64,000 bases of DNA, taken from contig RCSZ01000010.1 of the NCBI GenBank assembly GCA_014898425.1, positions 1 to 64,000 of the forward strand, read 5' to 3'. This document shows positions 1 to 11,730 of this stretch, piece by piece. The stretch comes from Botryotinia globosa. Taxonomy: Eukaryota; Ascomycota; Leotiomycetes; Helotiales; Sclerotiniaceae. The translations under genes were made by a program, and so were the position numbers. The notes under the pieces were generated by a model. It was given only the letters and a program-made list of their open reading frames with translations. It was not told the origin of the DNA and searched no databases. Numbering within the stretch: position 1 is the stretch's first letter; the number at the start of each line of letters is the position of its first letter.

Positions 1-2042
1 AACGTAGAGCCTAGAGTAAGCCCATGGTCTTTTGGCAGACATATAGGAAAAGTTTTGGAAAGCTACTTGGAGACTTGATTTATATTTCAATTTGTAGATT
101 ACGGCAGCTATATGATTAAACATTAGCGAAGAGGAAAGGGTCATTTAGAGTCAGTTATCCACCAAAACGATGTCAGATGAGCTGGTCCACGGTCCTTTTG
201 TTGACTTGTATTTTTCCCTTTACTTCCAAATGCTGATTGGTTGGAGGAGTCTAGCTGACTGCTGATCTCACGAGAATCAGGGGTAAGAGTCCCAAGTTCA
301 GAAATCGGCGATCCAAAGAAAGCTTATCATGTCCCTCGTAAGCTTACATTCAATGCTTTGGTAGAGGTAATAAATGTATTGAGTGAATTCAAAAATATGC
401 GAGTTGAAAGCATCTGGCATCATTCTGGGACTAATCACTACGAACATCAAAAACGGAGCAGCTCTGATTTTTGATTTTGCTGAATGACATCCGTATTGCA
501 CAAGCATTTGGAACAGAAAAAACCTGAAGTGCGTGATACCCCCCTTGATGATAACGATGTCGTCGACGATACGGAACTCATCTAGATGACTCGCCCTTGA
601 CTCATCGCAGAATAAGAACCGTCAATGTCAGTGATATAGAAAGATTGGAGGAGATCCATGGAAGCATTTCATAGCTGCGCTTGCAGAAGTGCCATGCTCA
701 GCTGTCGAATTAAATACTTTGCGATATTAAGAAGCACGAGAAACCACTTCACTTGCCGCTTAACAGAGCATTGAAAGTCATTCCGATTCCAGCCTTGAGA
801 GCCCACCTGGTGGATACCTGTATCATCGAAGACACTTCTGAACAACTCATAGATGAATACCTGATAACTGAAAGAATGAATCAAAGCCTACGAAAAGATG
901 AAATGCAAACTAAACTTTCACCGGATTCACCCGTACGAGTATCTACGTAGAGATTCATCGTACATCGTTATCATTGGATATTGCAATTGTTGTGTGATCT
1001 AAAACCTGGAGAAAGAGGCATCCATTGGAAGCAAATCTTTCAGTCAGCTGTCCGTAAGGTTAGATAACGAATGCGCCAAAGACTTACGGAAAGAAAGAGG
1101 AATCATCGCGTGAAAAATGTACTCTTCTGATTCTTCGCTAGAGAGGATGAAACGTTGGTAGAACGAAAATGTAAAGCTTGTGGTCCCTGATTCAAGTATT
1201 GAAATTTTTCAGTCACAATAAAAAAGATGTAATTATCGTGATTATAACTAGTGGTCAATCTAAATGCCCAAATCTTTGATAGATCTGCTTGTTGAATAGT
1301 GCGAAGGATGGAGAATGTTTCCCGTCCCGCATGAAGTCTCGTATGAAGTGTCGTATGTAGCGTCGAAAGATTGCGACCAACTAGAGTGTCGACACGTGCT
1401 TATCACATGATGCTCTGCGGTAAGTTAATTTGTTGCACATCTTAAAATCCGCACATATCCGGGTGAATATCGGAACCCGTCACTAAGCTTCCTTCGAGAT
1501 GAATGGCGGGGAAATGCTAAGGTTACATAAGCATATATCCAAGTACCTACCTACCCTTCTACCTCTTGTGCTTCATTTACATCATAAATCATCAATTACA
1601 TGTACGGAGACTTGATATCACTCTTGAATCGTAACCGAAAATGATTCTGATACACGTCTACGTTTGTATCTAAGCAAGTCATTCAACTATATATGAAACT
1701 CATTTCCTTCCCTTATGTTTGGGTATTTTATCCCAAATGACCATATCACCAACTCCCCAAAATCCATCATAACACAATGTGTACAAGCCAACATATTCAT
1801 CATAACTTCGTATTGTTCCATATCAATTATCTCCGCGAGATTTATCATCTGCATCGATTGCAATAGCTGAAGCATACGGATCCGTATCGATCAACTGAAT
1901 CCAATCCTCCTCTTGTCGTCTTCATCGTCAAGTCTTTAGAAAACCACCCATTACCAATATCTCCCTCTCTAGAGTCAGCTAAGGTAGCTGGAACTATACG
2001 CATCCCTGGATAATGCACATTTACTGCTTCCAAATCAAAGCA
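1..2042. other. gene-poor flank, nothing recognised
   Basis: Only short overlapping reading frames occur here, none with a recognisable domain, convincing start or splice pattern. The stretch is AT-rich and carries no repeat that I could pair with another part of the window. Confidence 0.5.
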
Positions 2043-2840
2043 TTATACTGGGAGCTTTTCAGTCGGATGTGACACAAGATCACCTGGACAATTTTCGCAC
2101 TTGCATTCATACGCAGCAGCATTAACTTTCAATTGCGTATTTGGTCCATCTTTTGCACGATGAAACTCCAATAGAAGGACCAAATCAATTAAAAGATGTT
2201 GTAATCGACGCAATCTGAAAGTCGCAATAGCATCTTGTCGTCGGCGTGCATCCACAAGCATATTGACACCTCTTTCGATTGGTAGGAACCACTTTTTGAA
2301 ATCGGCATCAGTGTGATATTTCTTTGAGAAAGCAGCAAATCCCATGCAATAAAGTTGTTCCTTTTCTTCTTCGATAGTCATTACTTCTCCAATGGCCATC
2401 TGTTGTCCACGCCAGAGCATGAATGGATCCTCTCCTGCGTGTCTATCCCAACTGAACTGATCCGTTATAGCGTCCAAAATTTGATTGAGTTTTTGATTTG
2501 TCTGATCTGTTGAAAATTGCAGGAATTGTGCTTGTCGACGTAGAATATATGTCCATGAAAGATATTGTCCAATCAAAAAGGCGGTGTAGACATATATATT
2601 CTCTTGTTTTTCTGAATCTTCATAATAGTCGAGTAATGTATTTACAAGACCCCAAATTCGAGATTGAAGATCATATGCAGCAAGTGTGAGAGGATCTCGA
2701 TATTTGTGAATTAAAGCTTTAGTGGCTTTACGCTGTTTGGCTTGGTCCAAATAATATGAGATCCATCCTGTGAAACCTGCTGCCGCGAGCGAACCCAGGA
2801 GGGATACGACGGCGATGATAATAGAAACAACGTCGACCAT
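2043..2840 (-). CDS. hypothetical membrane-anchored protein, 265 aa
   Basis: Single-exon gene of unknown function. I chose the ATG at 2840 because the protein then opens directly with a hydrophobic segment (about residues 3-27, starting MVDVVSIII), which looks like an N-terminal membrane anchor. An in-frame ATG at 2918 would add 26 polar residues. The anchor is followed by a basic patch (QAKQRKATK) and a mostly helical soluble part rich in aromatic and basic residues, with a CKCENC cysteine cluster near the C-terminus. The layout resembles uncharacterised fungal proteins with one N-terminal helix. I recognise no catalytic motif. The next gene, a decayed HET gene, lies on the same strand more than 700 bases away and gives no functional hint. 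Confidence 0.7.
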   Translation of the reverse strand: MVDVVSIIIAVVSLLGSLAAAGFTGWISYYLDQAKQRKATKALIHKYRDPLTLAAYDLQSRIWGLVNTLLDYYEDSEKQENIYVYTAFLIGQYLSWTYILRRQAQFLQFSTDQTNQKLNQILDAITDQFSWDRHAGEDPFMLWRGQQMAIGEVMTIEEEKEQLYCMGFAAFSKKYHTDADFKKWFLPIERGVNMLVDARRRQDAIATFRLRRLQHLLIDLVLLLEFHRAKDGPNTQLKVNAAAYECKCENCPGDLVSHPTEKLPV

Positions 2841-2918
2841 GATAGCGGAATTACGTGGTAGGGTTATGCCGCAGGTCTTTGTGTCACCGTTGTTTATCCG
2901 AAAAGTTTCTCGTTTCAC

Positions 2919-3553
2919 GAATGAGAAGCTGGAAATGTTCTAGTCGACACCAAGATAGATTTGAGGATTTTGAAGATAAAAAGTCGCTCTCTGAGTTGCA
3001 ATTAGTTCTTAGGGATTTCAGATATTTGAAGAGTTTTGAAATTTGAAACTGGCTGAAATACAAAGATTAGGTCCTCACGTAAGAAGCTGGCGCTTACAGT
3101 GAGATTGAGGGGCCAATGAACTAACCTAGGGGCTATGGAATATGGGGGGCCCCTTTACAAATACTCAGGAAAACGAATAAGCAATGAGCCCATGATGAAT
3201 GCATTTCAGAGCGGCAATTGAAATAACGCAACGGCGTATATAGCGAAACATGTTTCGAATCTCGATGTTATGAAAGAGGTGGTTGGGCCACGAAATTCTT
3301 CCGACTTTGTGACTTTGTGGGTGAGAATTGGGTCTTCTACCCGACATGGGGGATGTCATTGGTCAAAGTACGAATCTATGAACCCATGAATTTACAGCTA
3401 GGTACCTAGCACGTGCCTAAGTGGTGTTACACATGACCTCGATCCATAGGTACCTACCTACGGACCTACCTAGACGGGCCCGGTCCACCGTATGAACAAT
3501 ATCCGTCAAGCCACTGTGGCTGAAATTGAAAGTTTTAGGTACAATTCACAACA
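2919..3553. other. intergenic, nothing recognised
   Basis: No coding signal. The part around 3400-3480 is rich in TACCTA/TAGGTA-type words, common in fungal intergenic DNA; no element could be delimited. Confidence 0.4.
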
Positions 3554-6500
3554 TCAAAGGTTACCCGACCGAGGGCGAACGCAAACAATCTTCACATTAG
3601 AATACTTAAGCCAATCCTTGCTCTTTAAAACATATGTAGGTACCTGAATACCACTCAGAAACATGGCTGGTAATAAATCCTCATTCTCGTTCAAATTCAT
3701 AATCGCAGCTCCAAGTCCTTTTGGAACTTGTTGAAGAATGGTATCCATGGATTATTCAACATTGCATCCAATCTTTCACCCCAGATATCGGTCAATGTTT
3801 GTACAAGTTCGGCGCCAATGAGTGTCCCTCTCCTCAAAAGAAAGTCTTTGAGCTTTTCTTTATTGTCGGAGCCCTCGTGATCTGAATCATCATCAATCTC
3901 GGGTTTGATATCCGAGCTGGTGACGGAGTCTGCATACTGTCGAGCTACCCGTCCTTGAACCAACACATTTACAATACGACAAAGTTCGTTTTTCTTATTT
4001 CTCATATAGCTTTCTCAATGACCAACAAGTCCAGGTTCAGGTACCACATTTTCAAAGTCAATTTTATCTGTAGCGATTCGTCGGCCATAGTAACTGTGAG
4101 TCGACCCCAGTTCCAATTGACATGGGAACCATTTCACCCCTTTAAACCTGGCGAGAACCCATTCGCCCACAATGAGGTTGATATCATTTTCTTGAACAAA
4201 ATCCAACATGCGGACCACACGGACTTGTTCTGAATTCTCGCCTGGGGCTTGTACTTGAGCCGCGGAATCTGGAGTAGGGGTGGTCTGATTTTGTTCTGTG
4301 GGATCAACGCTTTCACTTTATCCATGAAACCAGAGGACAACGAGGTTAGTCTCTTGTAATAGCCATCACTTTCTTGTCCTGTGGTTAGAGCTGGTCTGGG
4401 ATTCATTAAACCAATTTTTCTCTTATCCTCTTGATCAGACAGAGCTCTCTGAACCACTTCAGAAACATCCAATTGTTTCTTCAAGGCCCCTGCTTCACAA
4501 GCGAAATTGAATTTTATCATAGAAAGTGCAGTACTGATTATACAATTTCCGCTTATCTTTTGACTATCGTTCACTGCGCTTTGTACTTGATATCGGAGGA
4601 GTTCAGGATTTTGCATCTCGATTATGACCCGTTAGATATCAAAGACGCCTTCAATACCAGAAGTTGTAGGCATGATTGGATTTGGACATATCATACTAGA
4701 ACCTAGAAGTTCTCGGGTTCTCTGTGGCTTTTGACGTTTCCCTCCCCATGGGAGGACCATTCAATTTTGGAGCTTTAATCTCATCAAAAAGTGGTTGAAA
4801 TTCTTTTGGAATGCTATTGATATCCTGATCTTGGGATAACCAATGATTCACTTCATCGATCAAACTTTTTGGTTCTTCCGTTGAAGATTCGACCGCTGAA
4901 AGTTATGGCTCGACGTGAAGAACTAGTGGAGCATTCACACTTTCCTTCATAGGGTTCAGTGGTTCCTCTGCCTTTCTTCCAAACCCCCCAAGTCCCATAC
5001 TGAGCTTTGGTGCGGAAATGTGTGGCATCTGCGGCATCTGCGGCATCTGTGGTATCTGTGGCATTCGAGGTCTTTGAGGTGTTTTAAAACCAAACCTCGA
5101 AGCAATGTTTCCGTTACTTTGAGTTGCTGGCTTCTCTTCTTCATGAACAAGTGATTCTTCAGCCTTTTCTTTCTCAGTTGTATAGCCAACTTTTGGTTTT
5201 TAATTCTCGAAAGTTGAAGTATTCTCGAGCTATACAACTAGTTTTCCAAGGTGGCCCAATTGGGGCCTAAGTTACTTCAAGCTAATATCCTCAATAAATT
5301 TGAGAATTGTTTGGAGTAAGACGGTTGGGATATCTTTATGAGCTGTTCTTATGATAAAATTAATGGTTTGACGCAATAATAAAGTGATCTTAGATGCTGT
5401 ATCTTGCAATCTATATCTCTTTTCCTTGGATGCCGCCGCTAATTCACCATCCCTCGAAGTGAAATAATTCTCCGTTTTCTCCGGACTCAAGGCAATCAAG
5501 CTTGACGGATATAGAGATTGTCCTTTAATCGGGCCTCCAAGATCTTTCCCCGGCCAATTGAAGATTGAGACATCATTGGTAGTAATAAAAACCTCGTCAA
5601 GTAGCCGACAAAGCGTTTTGGTTGGACCTTCTGCATGAAAAGCTGAAAACTTTACGCCAAGAACTCCCATAAGTGAGTAAACTCTATCAATAGGAACTGT
5701 ACATTCTCGATATGATGCTAATGACAAGATATCGTGAACTGGAAGAGTTGGTCTGCTAAGTCCACGGCAACACTCAGGTGGGGGTACTTTGGTGAATTCA
5801 GAGACTTTAATTCGATCTGCTTCAATAGCAGGGGAACAATCATCGACTAAGTTCCTAATCAAAAGTTTGATCAAAGTCCTTACTTGAGCTCGGATCGAAT
5901 TGGGATTCAAATTGAAAACAAGTATTGTGAACAGTTTCCGGAGGTTCTCAGCGGTAGACGTTTCCATATTGATTCGTGATTCAATGTCATACCCTGCACG
6001 AGATATTGTATTCCGAATATAGGCGCCTGAATTATCATCGTTCATTTCTCCTCGGAATTGAACTCCGAGATAGCCAAGAATACCAATGATTCTTCTTGAT
6101 TTCTCCAGGCCTTCTGTTGAATCATAGTAAAGAATCTATGTCTTATTAGCTTATTTGAAGCTCTGGTTGGAGGCATGGCCTCATGGGAACCTGAAATATA
6201 TACGTACCTTCTCACTAGTATCTATGAGTGACTTCAGATTTTCGAAGTTGGAAAGAAAAGATTTTGCTTTTTTAGGCGCATCGATTGTATCTTGTTCGGG
6301 TATATGCTGTTGAAGATAAGAACAACGATAGTAATACGGTCCCAAGCCTTCTACAACTCTAGGTAAAGGCTCCCAAAGATTGTTCACATAAATTGCCATC
6401 TTGCCTAGGACTAATTCCTGTAAAGTCCATCCTCTAGTCGACTATTTCGGCGATTTCACGTCTTCAAATTTGATGAAATTTGCATCACAAGCCCATTTAC

Positions 6501-7819
6501 CGGAACTATCCATATTGATACTATGCCAAGTACTGACCCATTCTGTTGAACTTGATGTATCAAGATGTGCCAAACAAAAGTCCGAATTATTGTACCACTG
6601 TCCCATCATGGCAAGTGATTCATTTTGCTCATTCGCGTCGCCCTTATTTATGCAGATGGTATCATTCCAGAGATACTGTCTACGACCATTGGATGGGAAA
6701 AGGCCAGAACTAAGAATTCTCTTCGCTTCTGGAATAGAGCTTTCAATTTTATACATTGACTTTCGCCTCTCCAAGATTGGGAGAAATTCTTCAATCGCGG
6801 ATCGTAGGCCATGGATTTGATCTAGTTTGGTGTATTTCTCTTTTGCTGTTTTCAAGCCTGTTTTCAGCGAATCGCATTTTGTCTTCGAGCTCAAGAAGGA
6901 TTGAATCGATCTTCAATGACTTGTTGCTATGGTTTAGACTACTGACTTCATTCGCCTCGTTCTCGATTGGTATTTGTAAATCATCAACTCCAATGTCTTG
7001 CTTATCCTTCTCCAGATTCTTATCTGCCATTTTTTTTCACTTCCACATCTTTCCTCTTTGCGACGAGTTCTTTGCTAATGCTTAGTCTTTCGAAAGTAGC
7101 TTCTTTAAATTTGGTGAAATCTGCGAGAAAGGAACCTGCATTGTAGTAATCTGATTTCTTTCCAGAACGACTCAAGATGATGTCAATTTTCTTGATTTGC
7201 TCATCAACATCTTTCTTGCATTGAGCAGCGAGTAATTCACCTCACTCTTGCCAGCTTCTAAATGGCCAAATTTCTTAATTTGGAAACTAGCGAATCTTTG
7301 TGCATCTTCGTCATCATCGTGAGAATCTCGTATCATCTCATAGACATCTCTCTTCCTCGCATTTTCCTTGATCTTTTGATGGAACGAAATTGTAATCTCT
7401 TGCCCTTTCCAACTGTGGCTCAATATTACATACCGTCCATTTGGCCAAATTTCCATATCTCCCGTCTCAATGTTGAACATTCTCTCAGAACGTGGCACTC
7501 CATCTGCATTCAAGACCTCCGGGTCAATAGTTTCTTCTTCAAAACTATTATCATCCAAGCCTATGCCATTCTCTTTGAGATCAAGGGCCGGTACGAAATT
7601 GGGATTGATGATCCATTTCATTGATTTGTGAACTTTGTCTTGTAACAAAGAATCAAGGACGGATTTGACATAGGCATCGCGAGCAACTTTATAGCCTACA
7701 CCTGTGGCACTAGCGAGGGAAGAAATGAGAGATTTCTCGGTTGGTGTTGGTGTACCCGTTGTGTCCAGGATTTTCTTCCCAAAACGAAGTTAATCATTTT
7801 GATCTGTCCAGGAAGTCAT
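3554..7819 (-). pseudogene. HET-domain (heterokaryon incompatibility-like) gene, heavily decayed
   Basis: Reading leftward from an ATG at 7819, the translation is recognisably a large HET-family protein. The blocks are: YVILSHSWKG near 7380-7440, LWNDTICINKGDANEQNES near 6640-6680, RGWTLQEL near 6420, and a downstream RECTVPIDRVYSLMGVLGV block near 5680. The gene cannot be read through. Codon 10 is a TAA (7790-7792). A TAG (6442-6444) separates the CIN block from RGWTLQEL. The frame shifts near 7230, at a T8 run (7030-7037) and near 6830. Further stops fall at 5272-5274 and in the same frame below it, and a TGA at 4015-4017. One real intron survives (6136-6207, donor GTACGT). A short PQM repeat occurs near 5035-5070. 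HET proteins trigger cell death on contact with non-self strains in other fungi. Most stops replace likely Gln or Trp codons. Confidence 0.85.
6136..6207 (-). other. intron inside the HET pseudogene
   Basis: 72-base intron with donor GTACGT at 6207, branch-like GCTAATA and acceptor CATAG at 6136. It joins ...SEK to ILYYDS in one frame, showing that this part of the decayed gene still has normal exon structure. Confidence 0.75.
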
Positions 7820-8320
7820 CTTGATATCGGATAGGTAACAGCTAGCTTTTTGAGAGAATTGATATAAGAATAACACAGGAATAGGCAGTTTGAGCACAGG
7901 AAATTCTGTGACAAAAGCTCTAATAAGCTAGACTGATAAACTTCATGTCTTCGAAGCAACTAGCAGGAATATCACATATTCCCTTCACGATCGAGATTCA
8001 AAACTACCGTCGCAAAAATTGATCAATCAATTATCTCATCACATTTCATTGTTTCCGCCATCAGCGGCCAAAAAGGTACTTCGATAGTTTCCTTATTATA
8101 ACGGCGTCGAGACAATTGCGACGCTGAAATCTTACCCCTCCAATCACCCCACGTTTTCGGGAACCCCTCTACACGTGTCTTGCAGAACATTACCCCTAAC
8201 TTGGTTTATCAGCCAGCCACCTTTTCCAAAGCATGACTTGATTGATTCAATGGCTATTAATGTAACAAGTTTTCTGGATTCAATACTTGATATATAATTC
8301 TTATACGAAGCCCTTGTCAT
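7820..8320. other. upstream region of the HET pseudogene
   Basis: No coding signal. It probably contains the former promoter of the leftward HET gene and ends at the target site copy TTCGGCAC of the inserted MITE. Confidence 0.4.
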
Positions 8321-8328
8321 TTCGGCAC
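8321..8328. repeat. left target site duplication of the MITE
   Basis: TTCGGCAC directly precedes the element and is repeated exactly at 8781-8788 directly after it. An 8-bp duplication is the hallmark of hAT-superfamily insertion. Confidence 0.9.
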
Positions 8329-8780
8329 CAGTGTAGGCAATAGTGTACTACAGTGAAACTATGGCGCGTATTAGCATATTGATATTACAGCTAGTATATA
8401 TAAAAAGGAGATTATACTACTCTCATATATATTTATATATCCAAAGAATATTAACAATATATTAAAATATTAGAATCCAATATAAAATATATATTCCTAT
8501 TCAAATTAGATTTAAAAAAAGAGATTTCTATTTCAATCCTTATTTCAAATTGAATAGAAACCCTTTATCTCTAGTCTAATTTGAATAGGAATGTATATTT
8601 TATATTGGATTCTAGTATTTCAGTATATTGTTAATAATATTAAATAACTAAATGATATTGAATATTTCTAATGGTATTGAATTCCATACTATATATATAT
8701 ATATATATTTCGAAAAAATTCGATATGCATCACTAAAGTAACCCGTATACGAAATACGGGAAATACTATTGCCTACACTG
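8329..8780. mobile_element. hAT-type MITE, 452 bp
   Basis: Non-autonomous DNA transposon. It begins CAGTGTAGGCAATAGT (8329-8344) and ends with the exact reverse complement (8765-8780), a 16-bp perfect terminal inverted repeat. It is flanked by the 8-bp direct repeat TTCGGCAC. The interior is very AT-rich and encodes nothing. Its centre is a large inverted repeat: arms 8471-8510 and 8575-8614 differ at one base in 40, and pairing continues outward with small gaps to about 8440 and 8646. A short hairpin (CCCGTAT/ATACGGG) lies near the right end, 8741-8760. CAGTG ends plus 8-bp duplications place it with hAT elements. Mobilisation would need a transposase encoded elsewhere; none is in this window. 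Confidence 0.92.
8471..8614. repeat. long inverted repeat in the MITE core
   Basis: Arms 8471-8510 and 8575-8614 are reverse complements with one mismatch. The loop also carries partial pairing (GAGAT..TTCTATTTCAAT near 8521-8537 against 8551-8573). If transcribed, it would fold into a long hairpin. Confidence 0.9.
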
Positions 8781-8788
8781 TTCGGCAC
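8781..8788. repeat. right target site duplication of the MITE
   Basis: Second copy of TTCGGCAC, immediately after the terminal CACTG of the element. Confidence 0.9.
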
Positions 8789-8972
8789 TTGGTCGGACAT
8801 TTTGATGGGGAATTCGGCAATGTACCGATAATATCGGAAGCATTGATCTTGAATGCTAGGATGGGCAAGATCCGCTGGTCTTAGAGTTAGGACAAGAAAG
8901 GGTTTGAATAGAATCCATCATTCTCCTCTTTAAGGAGGAATTTCAGTAAGTCGATATGCTGATCGAGCAACA

Positions 8973-9804
8973 ATGGCTTCATATCATCGAGTCCTCAAAG
9001 CCTTTGGCAGATCAATTGAAGATGAAGCATTACAATGTGATTGGTACGCTAATCCTTTTCCTCAAAGTAAGTAATTACGGAGTTGGAATACCTCATTAAG
9101 TATCTTTGTAGTGATATACACCCATGGGAAATTCTCATCAACGGAGATCGCTGGTCTGGTCGACTTCGACTTATAGGCTTTGTGGATGCATTTTTTTTAA
9201 ATCAGTTACTCTGAGAATTCAAGATTTCATAGAGGGATTATCATCTACAGTAAGTATAAAGTTCCTCCAAGGAAGAGAAGATGTATAGAAATAAAGCTAA
9301 GAGAAATCAGAGGATGATCAGCACATATCGAAACTTCTAGATTTAGTCGGGAAGGAATTCAAGGACGGAAAACTCATACCCAAGACCGCCTCGTCTGAAG
9401 TCGACTTATCCAATCCGGACACAAATCAAGCTCCAAATCCAATCTACAAAATATTTACTCGTGACTCCGCCGACTACACGACTTCATCCATAGGCCATCC
9501 TATCGGTCTCTGCACCAAATACTCTTCCGCAACTCTTGAAATCCATACCATACACCTACGCAAACCTTCCGATCCACTTCTAAAACAAAAATACAAAAGG
9601 GCACTCAAGGTACATGATACATTGGATATGATACAAGATGCAGTCAAACTTGGATTGGTAAGTTATGCGGAGATATTGGGTCAGCGAATAGGGTATATCG
9701 GTAGAGGAAGTAGTACTTTGGACATTGGAAAGGGGTTTGTGGGAGGTCTTGGGGCTGGAAATGAAAGTCCAGGGTGGGTAGGATTGAGTGGTGATAGGGG
9801 GTAG
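8973..9804 (+). pseudogene. unknown protein gene, probably broken
   Basis: Coding-like pieces run on the plus strand but do not form one clean frame. A first exon from an ATG at 8973 (MASYHRVLKAFGRSIEDEA) joins through a GTAAGT...TTGTAG intron (about 9066-9112) to a segment reading MIYTHGKFSSTEIAGLVDFD, which then meets a TAG near 9174. A second open stretch (about 9305-9804) reads through DLVGKEFKDGKLIP and ILGQRIGYIGRGSS and ends in a Gly-rich tail. Another GTAAGT sits at about 9250. I recognise no family. Either a disabled gene or one with unusual splicing; the stop at a likely Gln codon favours decay. Confidence 0.35.
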
Positions 9805-10302
9805 GAGTGACGATAGAGGATGGGAGTCGTAACGAAAGATCAGTGATTGAGAAGAATCAAGGGATCTCATCAGTGGAGATGGAGCTTAGTATTTTTGATC
9901 CGTTGATAATTCAAGACCACGAATCAAATTCGATCCTTGTGCACCAAACCTCTACCTTACTTTGCTAAATGAAGTTCTAGAACTTCTTGACATATGTTTA
10001 TCAAGTACGAAGATGTTTGATGTTTGAATCGCCTACAGCTTAGCCCACTAACTAACGGACCACCATAGTTACATGTTGTAAGAATCTTACATAAACTAGA
10101 GAAGCACAACACAATTTATATGCCTACCTAGGTAAACATACCATTTTAGCTTCAACGCTGTTCCTGCGGCTTGCTTCACAGACAGATCTAATCGAAATGA
10201 AAAGAAATAAATATACGTAACAATGATTCAAAAAGAATCAGATACATGATAAGACTCATAAGAATCAAGCCCCTACGCCGTTTCTTTTCATCCACCAAGT
10301 CA
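9805..10302. other. intergenic, nothing recognised
   Basis: Separates convergent units (plus-strand remnant and the minus-strand gene at 10303). Probably holds 3' ends only. Confidence 0.4.
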
Positions 10303-11730
10303 CTACATTCCTCCACCAATTATCCATCCGATCGTCTCTATATCTTGATGATAACGAGTTACCCTTTGACCTTCATCAATATCTCGATCTTCTAACCATC
10401 TTCTCAATTTTCTTGTCCTTTTCCCCTTCATCTCTTTCCCGAATTCTCCCAATTCCGCACCCGTGGGCATATCATCATATCTACCCAACCTATTAGCATG
10501 TCCCTCTCTTATCCTAGCTTTCTCAATCAATTCCAATTCATCAAGTCCTCTCCAAATATTTGATGCATTCCACTGTGCCAGCTCTCTTGGTAAAAATCTT
10601 CTAAACACTTTGTTATTAAAATGCAACCACCGAGTGCCTCCTCTTCTCTGTCTCGCATCGTCAATCAAAGATTGATTTTCCCCCTCCTTATATGGACGAT
10701 GACCAAAGATTCTCTTAACTCTAGGTTTAAATTGACGGTCCGTAATGACATTTGAGAAATAACCAAGATAAAGATCGATCGCAATAATCATTGCTTTTCT
10801 CCAAGTCACAAAATCGTACACTGTGCCAAAGAAACCCATCAATTCCCCGGGAGCCATTGGGTAATCGAGACGAACATTGTGTCCAAAAGCTTGACCAAGT
10901 GCATCTGTACAGACATGAATTTGACTTCCTCTCAATCTTATAGACGGTCGATCCGAAACATCATACGCCCCCCAATTCTCTCCAGTTCTACATTTCCAAT
11001 CTGCGAGTTCAAGCCACGTGGTATCTCGATCTGGATCCACACGAGAGATCACATTCATAATATCACCTATTATGTAATGCTTATCCGGATGATCCAAATA
11101 ATCCAAATACTCTATCGTAGCCGCCCTGGGCGTTACCACTATCAAGGCACTGTCTGGTTTCATAGAGAGTTTCGTTGGGAATGGTGTGATATGAATGAAC
11201 AAGTGGGTAAGAGCTCTTAGTCTTTGAGGTGGGAGCCGTGCGTTCGTCCTTATAAATCTTGCCCTATCTTCTATGTATTCTTCTGTAGGCGGATTAGTCG
11301 GTGGAGCCCAGAAATCATGAGGTAGGTAAGCCACTGTTGGGTAATCATCGCGCTTATTTCGGATTGGCGAATGGCTATTTACGAATAGACATATTTGGCG
11401 GAGGTAAGCATCTGTTACTTTGAGAATGCTAGCGCCTATTCTTTCATTGTAGACCACAGATTCATCTGGAGCGTTTACTGGGCCGCAAAACGACAAGAAC
11501 CTTTGAATATCGAGTAAGGACAATTGTTGAAATGGAAGGAGATTTGTGTCTTTGAAATCTCCACTGGGAGCTCTTGGTGGCCCTCTTGTATCATCATGAA
11601 GGGCCTTTTCGAGGATTTCAAGAGCTATCTCGTCTGGCTGTTCATATGTTTGTCTATGACCCTGAACAATTAATACTTCATCTTTAAATGACAAGATGAT
11701 TTTAGCTGGATCTATCACTTGTTCCGTCAT
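10303..11730 (-). CDS. hypothetical protein, 475 aa
   Basis: Long single-exon reading frame with its own ATG and no frame break, so almost certainly a real gene, but I do not recognise a family. The N-terminal half is mixed (PFQQLSLLDIQRFLSFCGP near residue 66). The middle has regular strand-helix alternation (THLFIHITPFPTKLSMKPDS, then IVVTPRAATIEYLDYLDHP). The C-terminal 130 residues are very basic (RQRRGGTRW, KEMKGKRTRKLRRWLEDR) and could bind nucleic acid or an acidic partner; that is inference. No signal peptide or membrane helix is visible. Neighbouring DNA on both sides is gene-poor or decayed, so context gives no hint. Confidence 0.75.
   Translation of the reverse strand: MTEQVIDPAKIILSFKDEVLIVQGHRQTYEQPDEIALEILEKALHDDTRGPPRAPSGDFKDTNLLPFQQLSLLDIQRFLSFCGPVNAPDESVVYNERIGASILKVTDAYLRQICLFVNSHSPIRNKRDDYPTVAYLPHDFWAPPTNPPTEEYIEDRARFIRTNARLPPQRLRALTHLFIHITPFPTKLSMKPDSALIVVTPRAATIEYLDYLDHPDKHYIIGDIMNVISRVDPDRDTTWLELADWKCRTGENWGAYDVSDRPSIRLRGSQIHVCTDALGQAFGHNVRLDYPMAPGELMGFFGTVYDFVTWRKAMIIAIDLYLGYFSNVITDRQFKPRVKRIFGHRPYKEGENQSLIDDARQRRGGTRWLHFNNKVFRRFLPRELAQWNASNIWRGLDELELIEKARIREGHANRLGRYDDMPTGAELGEFGKEMKGKRTRKLRRWLEDRDIDEGQRVTRYHQDIETIGWIIGGGM

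Noticed and set aside
2841..2918. Upstream ATG at 2918 for the membrane protein gene
   Set aside because: It would place 26 polar residues before the hydrophobic anchor; the ATG at 2840 gives a more usual N-terminus, though this is not proven.
4956..5237. 93-codon minus frame with CHRYHRCRRCRRC repeat resembling a metal-binding protein
   Set aside because: It is the off-frame reading of the decayed HET gene's PQM repeat region, not an independent gene.
8340..8720. AT-rich block considered as centromere-like or mitochondrial insertion
   Set aside because: It is fully explained by the MITE with inverted ends and target duplication.
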